From positions 558,001 through 622,000 of the forward strand of contig CAWIEX010000014.1 of the NCBI GenBank assembly GCA_963835295.1: DNA of 64,000 nt, read 5' to 3'. This DNA comes from JAOPZW01 sp963835295 (lineage in GTDB: Bacteria; Actinomycetota; Thermoleophilia; Solirubrobacterales; Solirubrobacteraceae). A program made the position numbers and the translations under genes. Below are positions 56,311-64,000 of the stretch, piece after piece; within the stretch, counting starts at the first letter, position 1, and each line of letters opens with the position of its first letter. The notes beneath the pieces are model-generated. The model was given only the letters and a program-made list of their open reading frames with translations, was not told the origin of the DNA and ran no database searches.

Positions 56311-57407
56311 GGGCCCCAACTTACACCGGCTAGGCCACCGAGGGCAGGGCGCCAGGCCTCGAAGGCGGGCCGTCGCGCGCCGCCGCGCTCGGCCGTCTCG
56401 CACAGCCCGCTGTCGTAGCGCGGATCGGTGTGGAAGAGGTACTGGGTGACGAGCGCCACGCCGGCGCCCTGCGGGCCGCTGAGGCGCTCGTAGGCCGCGG
56501 TCAGCAGCTCGCCCTGCTTGACGCGCTGGGCCGCCGGGTCGGCGATCCCCAGGCGCCGCGCGATGGTGGCGAGCGTCACGCCGCCCTCGGTGAGCAGGAG
56601 TTGCGGGTTGCCGGCGTCGCCTGCCGGCCAGCCGGCCCAGCGCCCCACGAGGCGCCGGCGCACGTCAGCGGTGCGGCTCGTGGCGTAGGCGACGTCGGCG
56701 TAGTTGTGGTGCGTCCACGCGAAGCGCGCGCCGGCGACGAAGCGGCGGGCGTCGAGCGCGTCGAGCAGGCGGTCGGTGAAGCGGTCATAGCCGGCCACGT
56801 CGGACGTCGCGGGGCCGGCGAGGACCACCGGGCTGCCGAGGTCGGCGGCGATGCGCTGGGCGGTGACGAACATCGCCGCCACCGTCTCGGGCGCCGTGCC
56901 CTCGAGGTTGGGCTCGTTGCACAGCTCGAGCACGTCCAGGCGCGCGCCGTAGCGCGTGATGGCCCAGCCCACGAAGCGCTCCCACGGCGGCGCGGCGGCC
57001 ACGCCGCTGCCGACCCAGGCCGGCGTGCGGTAGAGCGTGAGGATCGTGCGCAGCCCGTCGGCACGCGCCACGGCGAGCTGGTCGTCGAGCGCGGCGACGC
57101 GGTCGGGGTCGAAGGTCCCCGGGGCCGGCATGAGCGACGGCCAGTCGGCCCACAGGCGCACCCAGCCCGTGCCACTGTCGGCCAACAGGGCCCGGTTGCC
57201 CGCGACCCGCAGGTCCTGCGCGCAGCCGGGCGCGATGCAGCCCGCCGGCCCCAGCGCCACGCAGCGCCGCGGGACGGAGGCCAGCGCGGGCGCGGGCGCG
57301 AGCGTCGGGACGCGCGAGAGCAGAGCCGCGCCGCCGACGCCCACGGCGACCGCGCCGGCGCGCGCCAGCAGCTGGCGGCGGGTCAGCTCAGCGGAAGCCT
57401 TCGCCAC
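56136..57407 (-). CDS. Tat-exported glycoside-hydrolase-like protein, 3' end frameshifted
   Basis: 423 residues as read, but homology ends near Trp353-Arg354. A twin-arginine signal (LTRRQLLARAG, ~8-18, then hydrophobic) begins it. The (beta/alpha)8 barrel shows Glu165 in the acid/base motif LELCNEPN and Glu274 in the nucleophile motif LLLTEGG, as in clan GH-A glycosidases. Near the end EAWR should read EAWR-LPSVA and a TAG at 56330-56332, but one base too many (or two too few) in the GGGC run at 56345-56351 sends the frame on into the acyl-CoA synthetase. Substrate unknown. The gene overlaps the rseP 3' end by 20 bases. Confidence 0.75.
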   Translation of the reverse strand: MAKASAELTRRQLLARAGAVAVGVGGAALLSRVPTLAPAPALASVPRRCVALGPAGCIAPGCAQDLRVAGNRALLADSGTGWVRLWADWPSLMPAPGTFDPDRVAALDDQLAVARADGLRTILTLYRTPAWVGSGVAAAPPWERFVGWAITRYGARLDVLELCNEPNLEGTAPETVAAMFVTAQRIAADLGSPVVLAGPATSDVAGYDRFTDRLLDALDARRFVAGARFAWTHHNYADVAYATSRTADVRRRLVGRWAGWPAGDAGNPQLLLTEGGVTLATIARRLGIADPAAQRVKQGELLTAAYERLSGPQGAGVALVTQYLFHTDPRYDSGLCETAERGGARRPAFEAWRPALGGLAGVSWGPWRRSRSRARRSAPPPSPRRFASPPPTGPTRSRCGPRATRSPGRGQSCASASTRWPPA

Positions 57408-58500
57408 TCAGCCGGCCGATGTCGTTGCTCAGGCCGACGACGAAGAGGAACGCGACGAGCATGAAGCCGACTACCGAGGCGCGCTCGATGAAGCGGTAGG
57501 GAATCGGGCGTCCACGGATCTTCTCGGCCACGGCCCAGAAGATATGGCCGCCGTCGAGGGGCAGGAAGGGGAAGAGATTCACCACCGCGAGGGAGAGCGA
57601 GATGATGGCCAGGACGGTCAGCGCCCGGATCGTGTCGAACTGGAAGGACTGGCGCGTGGCCTCGTAGGAGCCGACCACGCCCGAGACGTCCTTGCGCGCC
57701 TTCGTGTCGTAGAAGATGCGCACGATCGACGACGTCGTCAGGCGGGTGATGCGCCACAGGTTGGTGGCGGTGATCGTCACGGCGTGCGCCGGGCCCACGT
57801 CCTCGTTGGCGCCGTAGGTGATGCCGAGCAGCATGCGCTTGGTCGCCGGGTCGTACTCGGGCGTGATGAGGAGGGTCTGACGCTTGCCGTCGCGCTCGAC
57901 CACCACCTTCGCCGGCGTGGTCGCCTTGCACCCGGCCGTGGGCGTCCCGGTGCACGCGTGGCGGTTGACGACCCGCCGCAGGCGCAGCTGGCGGTCGACG
58001 ATCTGCTGGTCGCGCAGGCCGGCCTGGTAGCCCGCGACGCCGTCGATCGAGAGCACCTTGTCGCCGGGGCGCAGCTGGTTGGCGGCGGCACTCGTCGTCT
58101 GAACCTGGTCGACCACGAGGTCGTTCACCGCCACCCCGTGGAACGCCACGATGGCCCACACGAGCACGAAGGCGATGATGAGGTTCATCGCCGGGCCGGC
58201 CGCGATGACGACGATGCGCTTCCACGGCGGCTGGTTGAGGTAGGCGCGCGGCGCGACCTCCGGCGACAGCTCCTCGTGGGGGCTCATCCCGGTGATCTTC
58301 ACGTAGCCGCCGAGCGGGATCGCCCCGATGGCGTACTCGGTCTCGCCGCGGCGGATCTTGGCCAGCAGCGGCGGGAAGAAGAGCGAGAAGCGCTCGACGC
58401 GCATCCCGGTGGCCTTGGCCGCAGCGAAGTGCCCGAACTCGTGCAGGATGATGAGCGCGGCGAAGCCGAGGAAGGCGAGCAGCCAGCTCATCGCGAGCAC
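57388..58500 (-). CDS. rseP: Site-2 protease, M50 family (RseP/RIP metalloprotease)
   Basis: 370 residues from GTG 58500; ATG 58491 is an alternative start. The first membrane segment has the zinc motif His20-Glu-Phe-Gly-His24 (LHEFGHFAAAK). A PDZ domain (~130-250) with GDKVLSIDGVAGYQAG is followed by the third-ligand motif NLFPFLPLDGGHIFWAV, then the last membrane segments. It cleaves membrane-bound anti-sigma factors or remnant signal peptides. It lies 19 bases downstream of dxr and forms the classical dxr-rseP pair. Confidence 0.94.
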   Translation of the reverse strand: MLAMSWLLAFLGFAALIILHEFGHFAAAKATGMRVERFSLFFPPLLAKIRRGETEYAIGAIPLGGYVKITGMSPHEELSPEVAPRAYLNQPPWKRIVVIAAGPAMNLIIAFVLVWAIVAFHGVAVNDLVVDQVQTTSAAANQLRPGDKVLSIDGVAGYQAGLRDQQIVDRQLRLRRVVNRHACTGTPTAGCKATTPAKVVVERDGKRQTLLITPEYDPATKRMLLGITYGANEDVGPAHAVTITATNLWRITRLTTSSIVRIFYDTKARKDVSGVVGSYEATRQSFQFDTIRALTVLAIISLSLAVVNLFPFLPLDGGHIFWAVAEKIRGRPIPYRFIERASVVGFMLVAFLFVVGLSNDIGRLSGEGFR

Positions 58501-58519
58501 CCGGTCTCGAGGTCGACGG

Positions 58520-59698
58520 TCACGATGGACGAGCGACGGCGCGCTGTCGAGTGCGCACGGCGATCAGCTCCGACGCCATCGTGCGCGCCTCGCGGTCGGC
58601 CTCGTACAGCGACTCGAAGGCGCGCACGGGACCGCCGGGCAGGCGCTCGAGCGCCGTCTCGATGACCGCGGGGATGCCGAGGAAGTCCAGCCGGCCGTTG
58701 AGGAAGGCGTGGACGGCGACCTCGTTGGCGGCGTTGAGCACGCACGGCGCAGTGCCGCCCGCGGCGGCGGCCTCGCGCGCCAGGCGCAGGCACGGGAAGG
58801 CCTCCGTGTCGACCGGCTCGAAGGTCAGCGCGCCGACCTCGGCCAGGTCGAGGGGCCGCACCGGGACGTCGACGCGCTCGGGGTAGTGCAGCGCATAGGA
58901 GATCGGGACGCGCATGTCGGGGTGGCCGAGGTGCGCGAGGGCGGCGCCGTCGCACAGCTGGACGTAGGAGTGCACCACCGACTGTGGGTGCACGACGACG
59001 TCGATGCGGTCGTACGGCGTGCCGAAGAGGTGGTGGGCCTCGATGAGCTCGAGGCCCTTGTTCATCAGGGTGGCCGAGTCGATCGTGATCTTGCCCCCCA
59101 TGGCCCACGTGGGGTGCTGGAGGGCCTGCTCGACGCTCACGCCCTCGAGGTCGGCGCGCGTGCGACCGCGGAACGGGCCGCCGCTCGCGGTGAGCACGAG
59201 CTTGTCGATCGTGCCCGGCCGCTCGGCCGAGATGAGCTGGTGCAGCGCCGAGTGCTCGGAGTCCACGGGGATGATCTGCGCCCCGGTGGCCTCCGCGAGC
59301 TGGGTCACGAGGTCGCCCCCGACGACGAGCGACTCCTTGTTGGCCAGGGCGAGGTCGATGCCCTCGCCGAGCGCCGCCACCGTCGGGCCCAGGCCCACCG
59401 AGCCGACGAGCGCATTGAGCACCAAATCGGCCTCGGACTCGATCACGAGGGTCATCAGGCCCTCGGGGCCGGTGAGCACCTCCCCGTCGGTCCACGCCTC
59501 GGCGGCGCGGGCCGCCGCGTCGGGATCGGCGAGCACGATGCGCTCGACCCGATGGGCACGCGCCTGCTCGACGAGCGCCTCCCACGAGCGCCCCGCGGAC
59601 AGGCCGACGAGCTCGAGCTCGTCCGAGGCCTCGACGATCTCGAGCGCCTGCGTGCCGATCGAGCCGGTCGAGCCGAGGATGAGCAGCCGCCGAGCCAC
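58520..59698 (-). CDS. dxr: 1-deoxy-D-xylulose 5-phosphate reductoisomerase
   Basis: 392 residues. The NADPH loop RLLILGSTGSIGTQALEIVE, the ALANKESLVVGG strand, IIPVDSEHSAL with the metal ligands Asp/Glu, LTASGGPFRGRTRADLEGV and HPTWAMGGKITIDSATLMNKGLELIEAH are all DXR signatures. It makes MEP from DXP, the committed step of the pathway ending in ispG at 51.6 kb. The intact length is normal. It is 207 bp downstream of the broken acyltransferase gene. Confidence 0.96.
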   Translation of the reverse strand: MARRLLILGSTGSIGTQALEIVEASDELELVGLSAGRSWEALVEQARAHRVERIVLADPDAAARAAEAWTDGEVLTGPEGLMTLVIESEADLVLNALVGSVGLGPTVAALGEGIDLALANKESLVVGGDLVTQLAEATGAQIIPVDSEHSALHQLISAERPGTIDKLVLTASGGPFRGRTRADLEGVSVEQALQHPTWAMGGKITIDSATLMNKGLELIEAHHLFGTPYDRIDVVVHPQSVVHSYVQLCDGAALAHLGHPDMRVPISYALHYPERVDVPVRPLDLAEVGALTFEPVDTEAFPCLRLAREAAAAGGTAPCVLNAANEVAVHAFLNGRLDFLGIPAVIETALERLPGGPVRAFESLYEADREARTMASELIAVRTRQRAVARPS

Positions 59699-59905
59699 GC
59701 CCCTAGGGTGCCACAGCGGACGTCAGTGCCTCGTCAGCTCCTACGCAAAGCCGACACAAACGCCTGTAGATCGGCAACACGAAACGCTGCAGGCTGACGG
59801 GGTGGGTGAGATCAACGTCCATCCGCCCTCACCTCGGTCGGCTTCCGCGTCATGCGCTTCACCTACGAGACGTCGTTTACGAGCCGGACACCGTCGTCGC
59901 GCGGC
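59699..59905. promoter_or_regulatory. dxr upstream region
   Basis: 207 bases between dxr and the acyltransferase remnant. It is AT-richer than coding parts (ACAAACGCC and GCAACACGAAACG stretches) and must carry the dxr-rseP promoter. I could not pick a reliable -35/-10 pair, and I see no hairpin strong enough to call. Confidence 0.4.
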
Positions 59906-61057
59906 TCACGCCACGCTCGGCACCGGCTTGACGTGCAGCTCGGCCGGGAAGCTCGGGACGCGGCGCGTCCACGGGCGCCAGCGGCCGACGGCCTCGATCG
60001 CGGGCCGCTCGACGAGCACCCAGCTCGCGTACGCGACGAGCGCGGCGAGCGCCGTGACCTCGAGCCACGGGACGACGAAGCCGCCGGGCATCAGGCCCTC
60101 GACGCGCAGCCACAGGAGCACGGGCAGGTGCCACAGGTACAGGCCGTAGGAGATCGTGCCCAGGCCGCGCAGGGGCGCGCGCGCGAGCACCGCCGGCGGA
60201 TGAGCGGCCACCGCCGCCACCACGGCGGCGAAGCCGAGCGCGGCCGGCAGGTCGCGCACGACGTGGCCGGGCATGCCGGTGCCCTGGTGATGCCACCACG
60301 CGTCGAGGCAGACCAGCGCGGCGCCCGAGACCATCAGCCCCCGCGCCAGCCCGCCGCCCAGGGTCCGGCGATGGGCCAGCGCGGCGGCGGCCATGCCGCA
60401 GGCGAAGACGGGCAGGAAGGTCGGCAGCGTCGACATCGCCGTCTCGGGCCACGCCTGCAGCGCCCCTGCGGCGCTCCACGCCACCCCGAGGCCCGCCAGC
60501 CCGGCGCAGGCCGCCACCATCCGCCCGCGGCGGGCGCAGCGCACGAGCAGCCACCCGGCCAGCGGGAGCACGGCGTAGAAGCTCACCTCGACCACGAGCG
60601 ACTACATCGGCGGGTCGAGCTTGCCCGCGGCCGACGCGACGTAGTTCTGCCCAAAGGCCGCGAAGAGCGGCAGCTGCCCGGCGCCGACCTCGTAGTCGTG
60701 CCCGCTCCCGCTCAACAGCCAGAAGGAGCCGAGCATGGCCACCCAGTAGGCGGGGACGATGCGCGCCGCGCGCCTGACCGCGAAGCGCCCCAGGCGCGGC
60801 GTCGGGCGATCCTCCACGGCGCTCGCGACCCACGGCCCCGCCAGCAGGTGGCCCGAGAGGACGAAGAAGAGCACCACGCCCAGGCGCAGCTCGCCGGTGA
60901 GCAGGCTCACCAGCTCGTCGCGGCCGTGGGCGCCCTGCACCGTGAACATCCACACGTGCAGGGTGAGGACGCCGAGGGCGGCCAGGCCGCGCAGCCCGTC
61001 GAGAGCGTGGTTGCGGACGCGCATCCCATGCGTCCTCCCCGCCCGGGCCCGCGCCAC
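59906..61057 (-). pseudogene. Acyltransferase-3 (OafA-like) broken by an in-frame TAG
   Basis: Two open pieces lie in the same frame: residues 1-151 (61057-60605) and the rest to 59906. They are separated by TAG (60602-60604) where the family has a Trp: PPM-stop-SLVVEVSFY reads PPMWSLVVEVSFY with TGG. The first half has NHALDGLRGLAALGVLTLHVW with the catalytic His34 and LRLGVVLFFVLSGHLL; the second has PTFLPVFACGMAAA and LGTISYGLYLWHLPVLL. About ten membrane segments are expected in the whole 383-residue protein, which would O-acetylate surface sugars or lipids. One G-to-A change explains the stop, without any other defect. Decay, readthrough or a base error are all possible. Confidence 0.85.
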
Positions 61058-61083
61058 GAGCGCGTCTAACAGAGCTTAAGAAC

Positions 61084-61115
61084 GGCCGGCGGCGGCCGCT
61101 CCACCGCCGCCGGCC
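61084..61115 (-). terminator. Strong hairpin downstream of cdsA (terminator)
   Basis: Perfect 12-bp arms GGCCGGCGGCGG (61084-61095) and CCGCCGCCGGCC (61104-61115) with an 8-base loop; read on the minus strand it is followed by GTTCTTAAG. It lies 45 bases past the cdsA stop and probably ends the pyrH-frr-uppS-cdsA transcript. Confidence 0.75.
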
Positions 61116-61159
61116 ATCCGTGCATCTTGTCAGACGTCGTGTAGGAGGTCCAGCGGGAG

Positions 61160-62029
61160 CTAGAGCATCGCGTGCCAGACGTAGAAGCCGGCCACCATGG
61201 TGAACATCGCGGCGTCCAGCCGGTCCAGGGCGCCGCCGTGCGCGCCGAACAGGCGCCCGGTGTCCTTCGTCCCCGCATCGCGCTTGAGATAGGACTCGAA
61301 GAGGTCGCCCACCGGGGCCGCGGCGGCCACCGCCGCCCCCAGCACCAGCGCGTGCCAGCCGCTCAGCCAGTCCTGGTAGAGCCCGGCCAGCCACACCGCG
61401 GCGACGCCGATCACGAAGCCGATGCCCAGCCCCTCGAGCGTCTTGTTGGGCGAGATCGACGGCGCGAGGGGCCGCGTGCCGAAGGTGCGCCCGCCGAGGT
61501 AGGCCCCGGTGTCGCCGACGAAGGTGCCCACGAGCACGTCGATGACGATCCCGTCGCCGTGGGGCAGGTCGCGCAGCATCACGGCGTGCGCGAAGGCCAC
61601 GCCGATCCAGCCCAGGCCGAGCATCGTCACCGCCACGCCGGGCGCCCCGGCGTGGCGCGGTTGCAGCAGGCACAGCACGAAGACCCACGGGACGCAGGCC
61701 GCGAAGGCGCCCAGCACGCTGGCCTGGCCGCCGAGGTGGGCGGCCACGAGCAGCGCGATCGCCCCCGTGAAGCCCGCCAGGCGCGACGGGTTGGTGAAGG
61801 CGTACATCCCGAACAGCTCGTGCAGGCAGATGCACGAGAGTGCCGCCAGCCCGGCCACGAAGACCCAGTTGCCGAAGCCCACGATCGCCAGCGCGAAGGC
61901 GATCGCCGGCACCGCGGCGGCCAGGCGCGCCCCGAGGTCCGAGCCCGCGTTGCGCCGGCGCGCGCGCCCTGCGCGCCGCTGGCTCTGCGTCGCGCGCTGG
62001 CGCGACGTCGGGCGCGAGCGGCCCTCCAT
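61160..62029 (-). CDS. cdsA: Phosphatidate cytidylyltransferase
   Basis: 289 residues from ATG 62029 (TGATG overlap with uppS). An N-terminal basic stretch (~1-35, MEGRSRPTSRQRATQSQRR) precedes about eight hydrophobic segments. The family signature is seen near the C-terminus: SYLKRDAGTKDTGRLFGAHGGALDRLD (~252-278). The enzyme makes CDP-diacylglycerol from phosphatidate and CTP, used by the phosphatidyltransferase at 47.2 kb. It is the last gene of the operon, before a strong terminator. Confidence 0.95.
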   Translation of the reverse strand: MEGRSRPTSRQRATQSQRRAGRARRRNAGSDLGARLAAAVPAIAFALAIVGFGNWVFVAGLAALSCICLHELFGMYAFTNPSRLAGFTGAIALLVAAHLGGQASVLGAFAACVPWVFVLCLLQPRHAGAPGVAVTMLGLGWIGVAFAHAVMLRDLPHGDGIVIDVLVGTFVGDTGAYLGGRTFGTRPLAPSISPNKTLEGLGIGFVIGVAAVWLAGLYQDWLSGWHALVLGAAVAAAAPVGDLFESYLKRDAGTKDTGRLFGAHGGALDRLDAAMFTMVAGFYVWHAML

Positions 62030-62706
62030 CAGCGCCCTCCGAACCGGCGCTGCCGGCGCTCGAACTCGTCCAGGGCGGCCCGAAACGCCTCGCGCGAGAA
62101 GTCCGGCCACAGCTCGTCGGCGAAGACGAGCTCCGAGTAGGCGCCCTGCCACAGCAGGTAGTTGCTCGTCCGCTGCTCGCCGCTCGTGCGGATGATGAGG
62201 TCCGGGTCGTGCATCTCCGGGGCGTAGAGGAGCTGGCGGAAGGCCTCTTCCCCCCCGCCGCTGTAGCGCGCCGCCGCGTCGAGGACCTCTGCGCGGCCGC
62301 CGTAGTTGAAGGCGACGTAGAGCGTGATGCGGTCGTTGGCCGCCGTCGTCGCCTCCGCCCAGTCCATCTGCTCGAGCAGCGCGGGCGTCACGCGCTCGCG
62401 GCGCCCGATGAAGCGCATGCGCACGCCCTCGGCGTCGAGCTCGGGCGTCTCGTTGGCGATGCGCTGGGAGAACATGCGCATGAGCGCGGCGACCTCCTCG
62501 GCGGGGCGCGACCAGTTCTCGGTCGAGAACGAGTAGACCGTCAGCTCGCGGACCCCGAACTCGACCGCGTCGCGCAGGCGCGCCTTGACCACGTCGGCCC
62601 CGGCCTGGTGGCCCTCGATGACGGGCAGGCCGCGCTGCTGCGCCCAGCGGCCATTGCCGTCGGTGATGATGGCGACGTACCGCGCCGCGCGGCCGTCGGA
62701 GGCCAT
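62029..62706 (-). CDS. uppS: Isoprenyl (undecaprenyl) diphosphate synthase, cis-type
   Basis: 225 residues. Start motif ITDGNGRWAQQRGLPVIEGHQAG (Asp-Gly-Asn-Gly-Arg), then VRELTVYSFSTENWSRPAEEVAALM and, toward the end, DPDLIIRTSGEQRTSNYLLWQGAYSELVF. These are the complete cis-prenyltransferase signatures. It condenses IPP units to the undecaprenyl-type carrier lipid needed for peptidoglycan. The start overlaps the frr stop by one base. Chain length is not predictable from sequence alone. Confidence 0.95.
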   Translation of the reverse strand: MASDGRAARYVAIITDGNGRWAQQRGLPVIEGHQAGADVVKARLRDAVEFGVRELTVYSFSTENWSRPAEEVAALMRMFSQRIANETPELDAEGVRMRFIGRRERVTPALLEQMDWAEATTAANDRITLYVAFNYGGRAEVLDAAARYSGGGEEAFRQLLYAPEMHDPDLIIRTSGEQRTSNYLLWQGAYSELVFADELWPDFSREAFRAALDEFERRQRRFGGR

Positions 62707-63272
62707 CAGACCTCGAGGATCTCTGCTTCCTTGGCCTTCAGCGCCGTCTCGAGTTCGGCGATCCGCGCGTCGGTCAGCTTCTGCAGCTCGACCTCGGCGC
62801 GGTGCTCGTCGTCGGCGCCCGCGTCGCCTGACTCCTTGAGCTCGCGCAGGTCGTGCATGACGTCGCGGCGGATGTTGCGGATCGCCACGCGCCCCTCCTC
62901 GGCGATGTGGCGCACGACCTTGACCAGCTCCCGGCGGCGCTCCTCGTTGAGCTCCGGGATGCTCATCCTGATCAGGCGGCCGTCGTTGTTGGGCGTGAGC
63001 CCGATGTCGGACTCCATGATCGCCTTCTCGATGGCCTTGATCGACGCCTGGTCGTAGGGCTGGACGGTGAGCAGCCGCGCCTCGGGCACGTTGATGGTCG
63101 CAAGCTGCTTGAGCGGTGTCGCGGCGCCGTAGTAGTCGACCACGATGCGGTCGAGCAGGCTCGGGCTGGCACGGCCCGTGCGCACGGTGCCGAACTCGTT
63201 GCGGGTCGACTCGACGGACTTCGTCATGCGCTCGCCCGCGTCGGCGATCAGCTCATCGGTCAGCTCTGTCAT
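62706..63272 (-). CDS. frr: Ribosome recycling factor
   Basis: 188 residues from ATG 63272 (ATGA overlap with pyrH); the longer frame to 63374 is a shadow. It has the expected RRF sequence: ERMTKSVESTRNEFGTVRTGRASPSLLDRIVVDYYGAATPLKQLATINVPEARLLTVQPYD, then LTPNNDGRLIRMSIPELNEERRRELVKVVRHIAEEGRVAIRNIRRD and a helical end. It releases ribosomes from mRNA after termination, together with EF-G. Confidence 0.96.
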   Translation of the reverse strand: MTELTDELIADAGERMTKSVESTRNEFGTVRTGRASPSLLDRIVVDYYGAATPLKQLATINVPEARLLTVQPYDQASIKAIEKAIMESDIGLTPNNDGRLIRMSIPELNEERRRELVKVVRHIAEEGRVAIRNIRRDVMHDLRELKESGDAGADDEHRAEVELQKLTDARIAELETALKAKEAEILEV

Positions 63273-63997
63273 GTCGCAACCAAGGTCCCTACCCGCTCGC
63301 CGGACACTATCCGGTCGATGTTGTGCTCGTCGTCCATGTTGAAGACGTGGATCGGCAGGCCGTTCTCCATGCACAGCGTGAGCGCCGTGAGGTCCATGAT
63401 CCGCAGGCGCCGCTCGACCGCCTCCATGTGGGTGATGTCCGCGATGAACTCCGCCGACGGGTCGAGGCGCGGGTCGGCGGTGTAGACGCCCTCCACCCCG
63501 TTCTTGGCCATCAGCAGGGCCTCGGCGTGGATCTCGACCGCGCGCAGCGCCGCCGCGGTGTCCGAGGTGAAGAACGGGTTGCCGGTGCCGGCGGCGAAGA
63601 TGACGACGCGGCCCTTCTCCAGGTGGCGCATCGCGCGGCGGCGGATGTAGGGCTCGGCCACCTCCTGCACGTGGATGGCCGACTGCACGCGCGTGTGGAC
63701 ATCGAGCTTCTCCAGGGCGTCCTGGAGCTGGAGCGCGTTGAGGACGATGGCGAGCATCCCCATGTAGTCGGCGGTGGCGCGATCCATGCCCGAGGCGGCG
63801 CCGGCGATCCCGCGGTAGATGTTGCCCGCGCCGAGGACGATCGCGATCTCCACGCCGCGGTCGTGCACGCGCTTGATCTGCTCGGCGACGGCGCCCAGGC
63901 GCTCCGGGTCGGTCCCGTAGTCGAGGGAGCCCATGAGCGACTCCCCCGACAGCTTGATCAGGATCCGCTGGAACGCCGGCGGGCCGTCGTGGCTCAC
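63269..63997 (-). CDS. pyrH: UMP kinase
   Basis: 242 residues from GTG 63997, three bases before the window edge; an earlier start outside the window cannot be excluded. Bacterial UMPK pattern: RILIKLSGESLMG, VLGAGNIYRGIAGAASGMDRATADYMGMLAIVLNALQLQDALE, VVIFAAGTGNPFFTSDTAAALRAVEI, VEGVYTADPRLDP. It phosphorylates UMP to UDP and is inhibited by UTP in the family. It leads the pyrH-frr-uppS-cdsA operon, with its upstream partner tsf expected just outside the window. Confidence 0.95.
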   Translation of the reverse strand: MSHDGPPAFQRILIKLSGESLMGSLDYGTDPERLGAVAEQIKRVHDRGVEIAIVLGAGNIYRGIAGAASGMDRATADYMGMLAIVLNALQLQDALEKLDVHTRVQSAIHVQEVAEPYIRRRAMRHLEKGRVVIFAAGTGNPFFTSDTAAALRAVEIHAEALLMAKNGVEGVYTADPRLDPSAEFIADITHMEAVERRLRIMDLTALTLCMENGLPIHVFNMDDEHNIDRIVSGERVGTLVAT

Positions 63998-64000
63998 TAC

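Noticed and set aside
1..64000. tRNA, rRNA, CRISPR array, transposase or integrase
   Set aside because: Looked for acceptor-stem pairs, short spaced direct repeats and DDE or tyrosine-recombinase proteins; none seen.

Overview
The window is a 64 kb piece of a very GC-rich (roughly 70-75 % by eye) bacterial chromosome. Gene content and the pyrH-frr-uppS-cdsA ... dxr-rseP ... ispG ... proS block point to an actinobacterium. The FHA/MerR pair, a small RsiG-type c-di-GMP anti-sigma candidate and several protein types suggest the class Thermoleophilia (Solirubrobacterales-like). This is inference; there is no rRNA gene here to fix the taxonomy. No tRNA, IS element, prophage or CRISPR array was found.

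Layout. 1-9.2 kb: end of an LLM-type flavin oxidoreductase, a DUF2127 membrane protein, a frameshifted spermidine-synthase-like gene, a truncated aldo/keto reductase, a secreted sedolisin, a J-domain/PH-like protein, an aldose-epimerase-like protein, a ROK kinase and an EthD-StyA pair. 9.4-20.5 kb: a 988-residue PAS/GAF/PP2C phosphatase, a thioesterase, DUF3052, an SDR, a benzoylformate-decarboxylase-like ThDP enzyme, a membrane diguanylate cyclase, a SUI1/YciH protein, an FKBP and an E1 alpha/beta dehydrogenase pair. 20.5-27.2 kb looks like a catabolic island: M24-fold enzyme, enoyl-CoA hydratase, flavin reductase, AhpD-like protein, HpaB-type flavin monooxygenase, XRE-cupin regulator and SnoaL-like protein. 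27-37 kb: secreted-repeat protein, two alpha/beta hydrolases, thioredoxin-TPR protein, SufS-like PLP enzyme, LtrA, a YiiX-like enzyme, dinB, an RlpA-like protein, an amidohydrolase and an ECF sigma factor. 37-47 kb: WS/DGAT acyltransferase, nadE, SDR, PaaI thioesterase, HTH/RskA-like membrane protein, AGPS-like FAD enzyme, apt, MerR, FHA protein and the RsiG-like protein. 47-64 kb: CDP-alcohol phosphatidyltransferase, proS, RTX/DUF11 protein, sodA, ispG, methyltransferase, cupin-SRPBCC fusion, acyl-CoA synthetase, Tat-exported glycosidase-like protein, rseP, dxr, an interrupted acyltransferase, then cdsA, uppS, frr and pyrH.

How they work together. dxr and ispG make isoprenoid precursors; uppS and cdsA supply the cell-envelope lipid carrier and CDP-diacylglycerol, which the pgsA-like enzyme uses. 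The HpaB-type oxygenase (24.1-25.6 kb) and flavin reductase (22.7 kb) form a plausible two-component monooxygenase. c-di-GMP signalling is represented by a GGDEF cyclase and a candidate RsiG-type effector.

A striking feature is how many genes are disrupted, several of them near the 3' end: a 1-base frameshift in the spermidine-synthase-like gene, both ends of the aldo/keto reductase, the last codons of ltrA, the missing stop of the WS/DGAT gene, the end of the glycosidase-like gene, and an in-frame TAG replacing a conserved Trp in the acyltransferase. Whether these are real decay or consensus errors is the main open question. The other non-routine signals are a dispersed 54-bp intergenic repeat next to strong palindromes, the RsiG-like protein, and a structured leader ahead of the RlpA-like gene.
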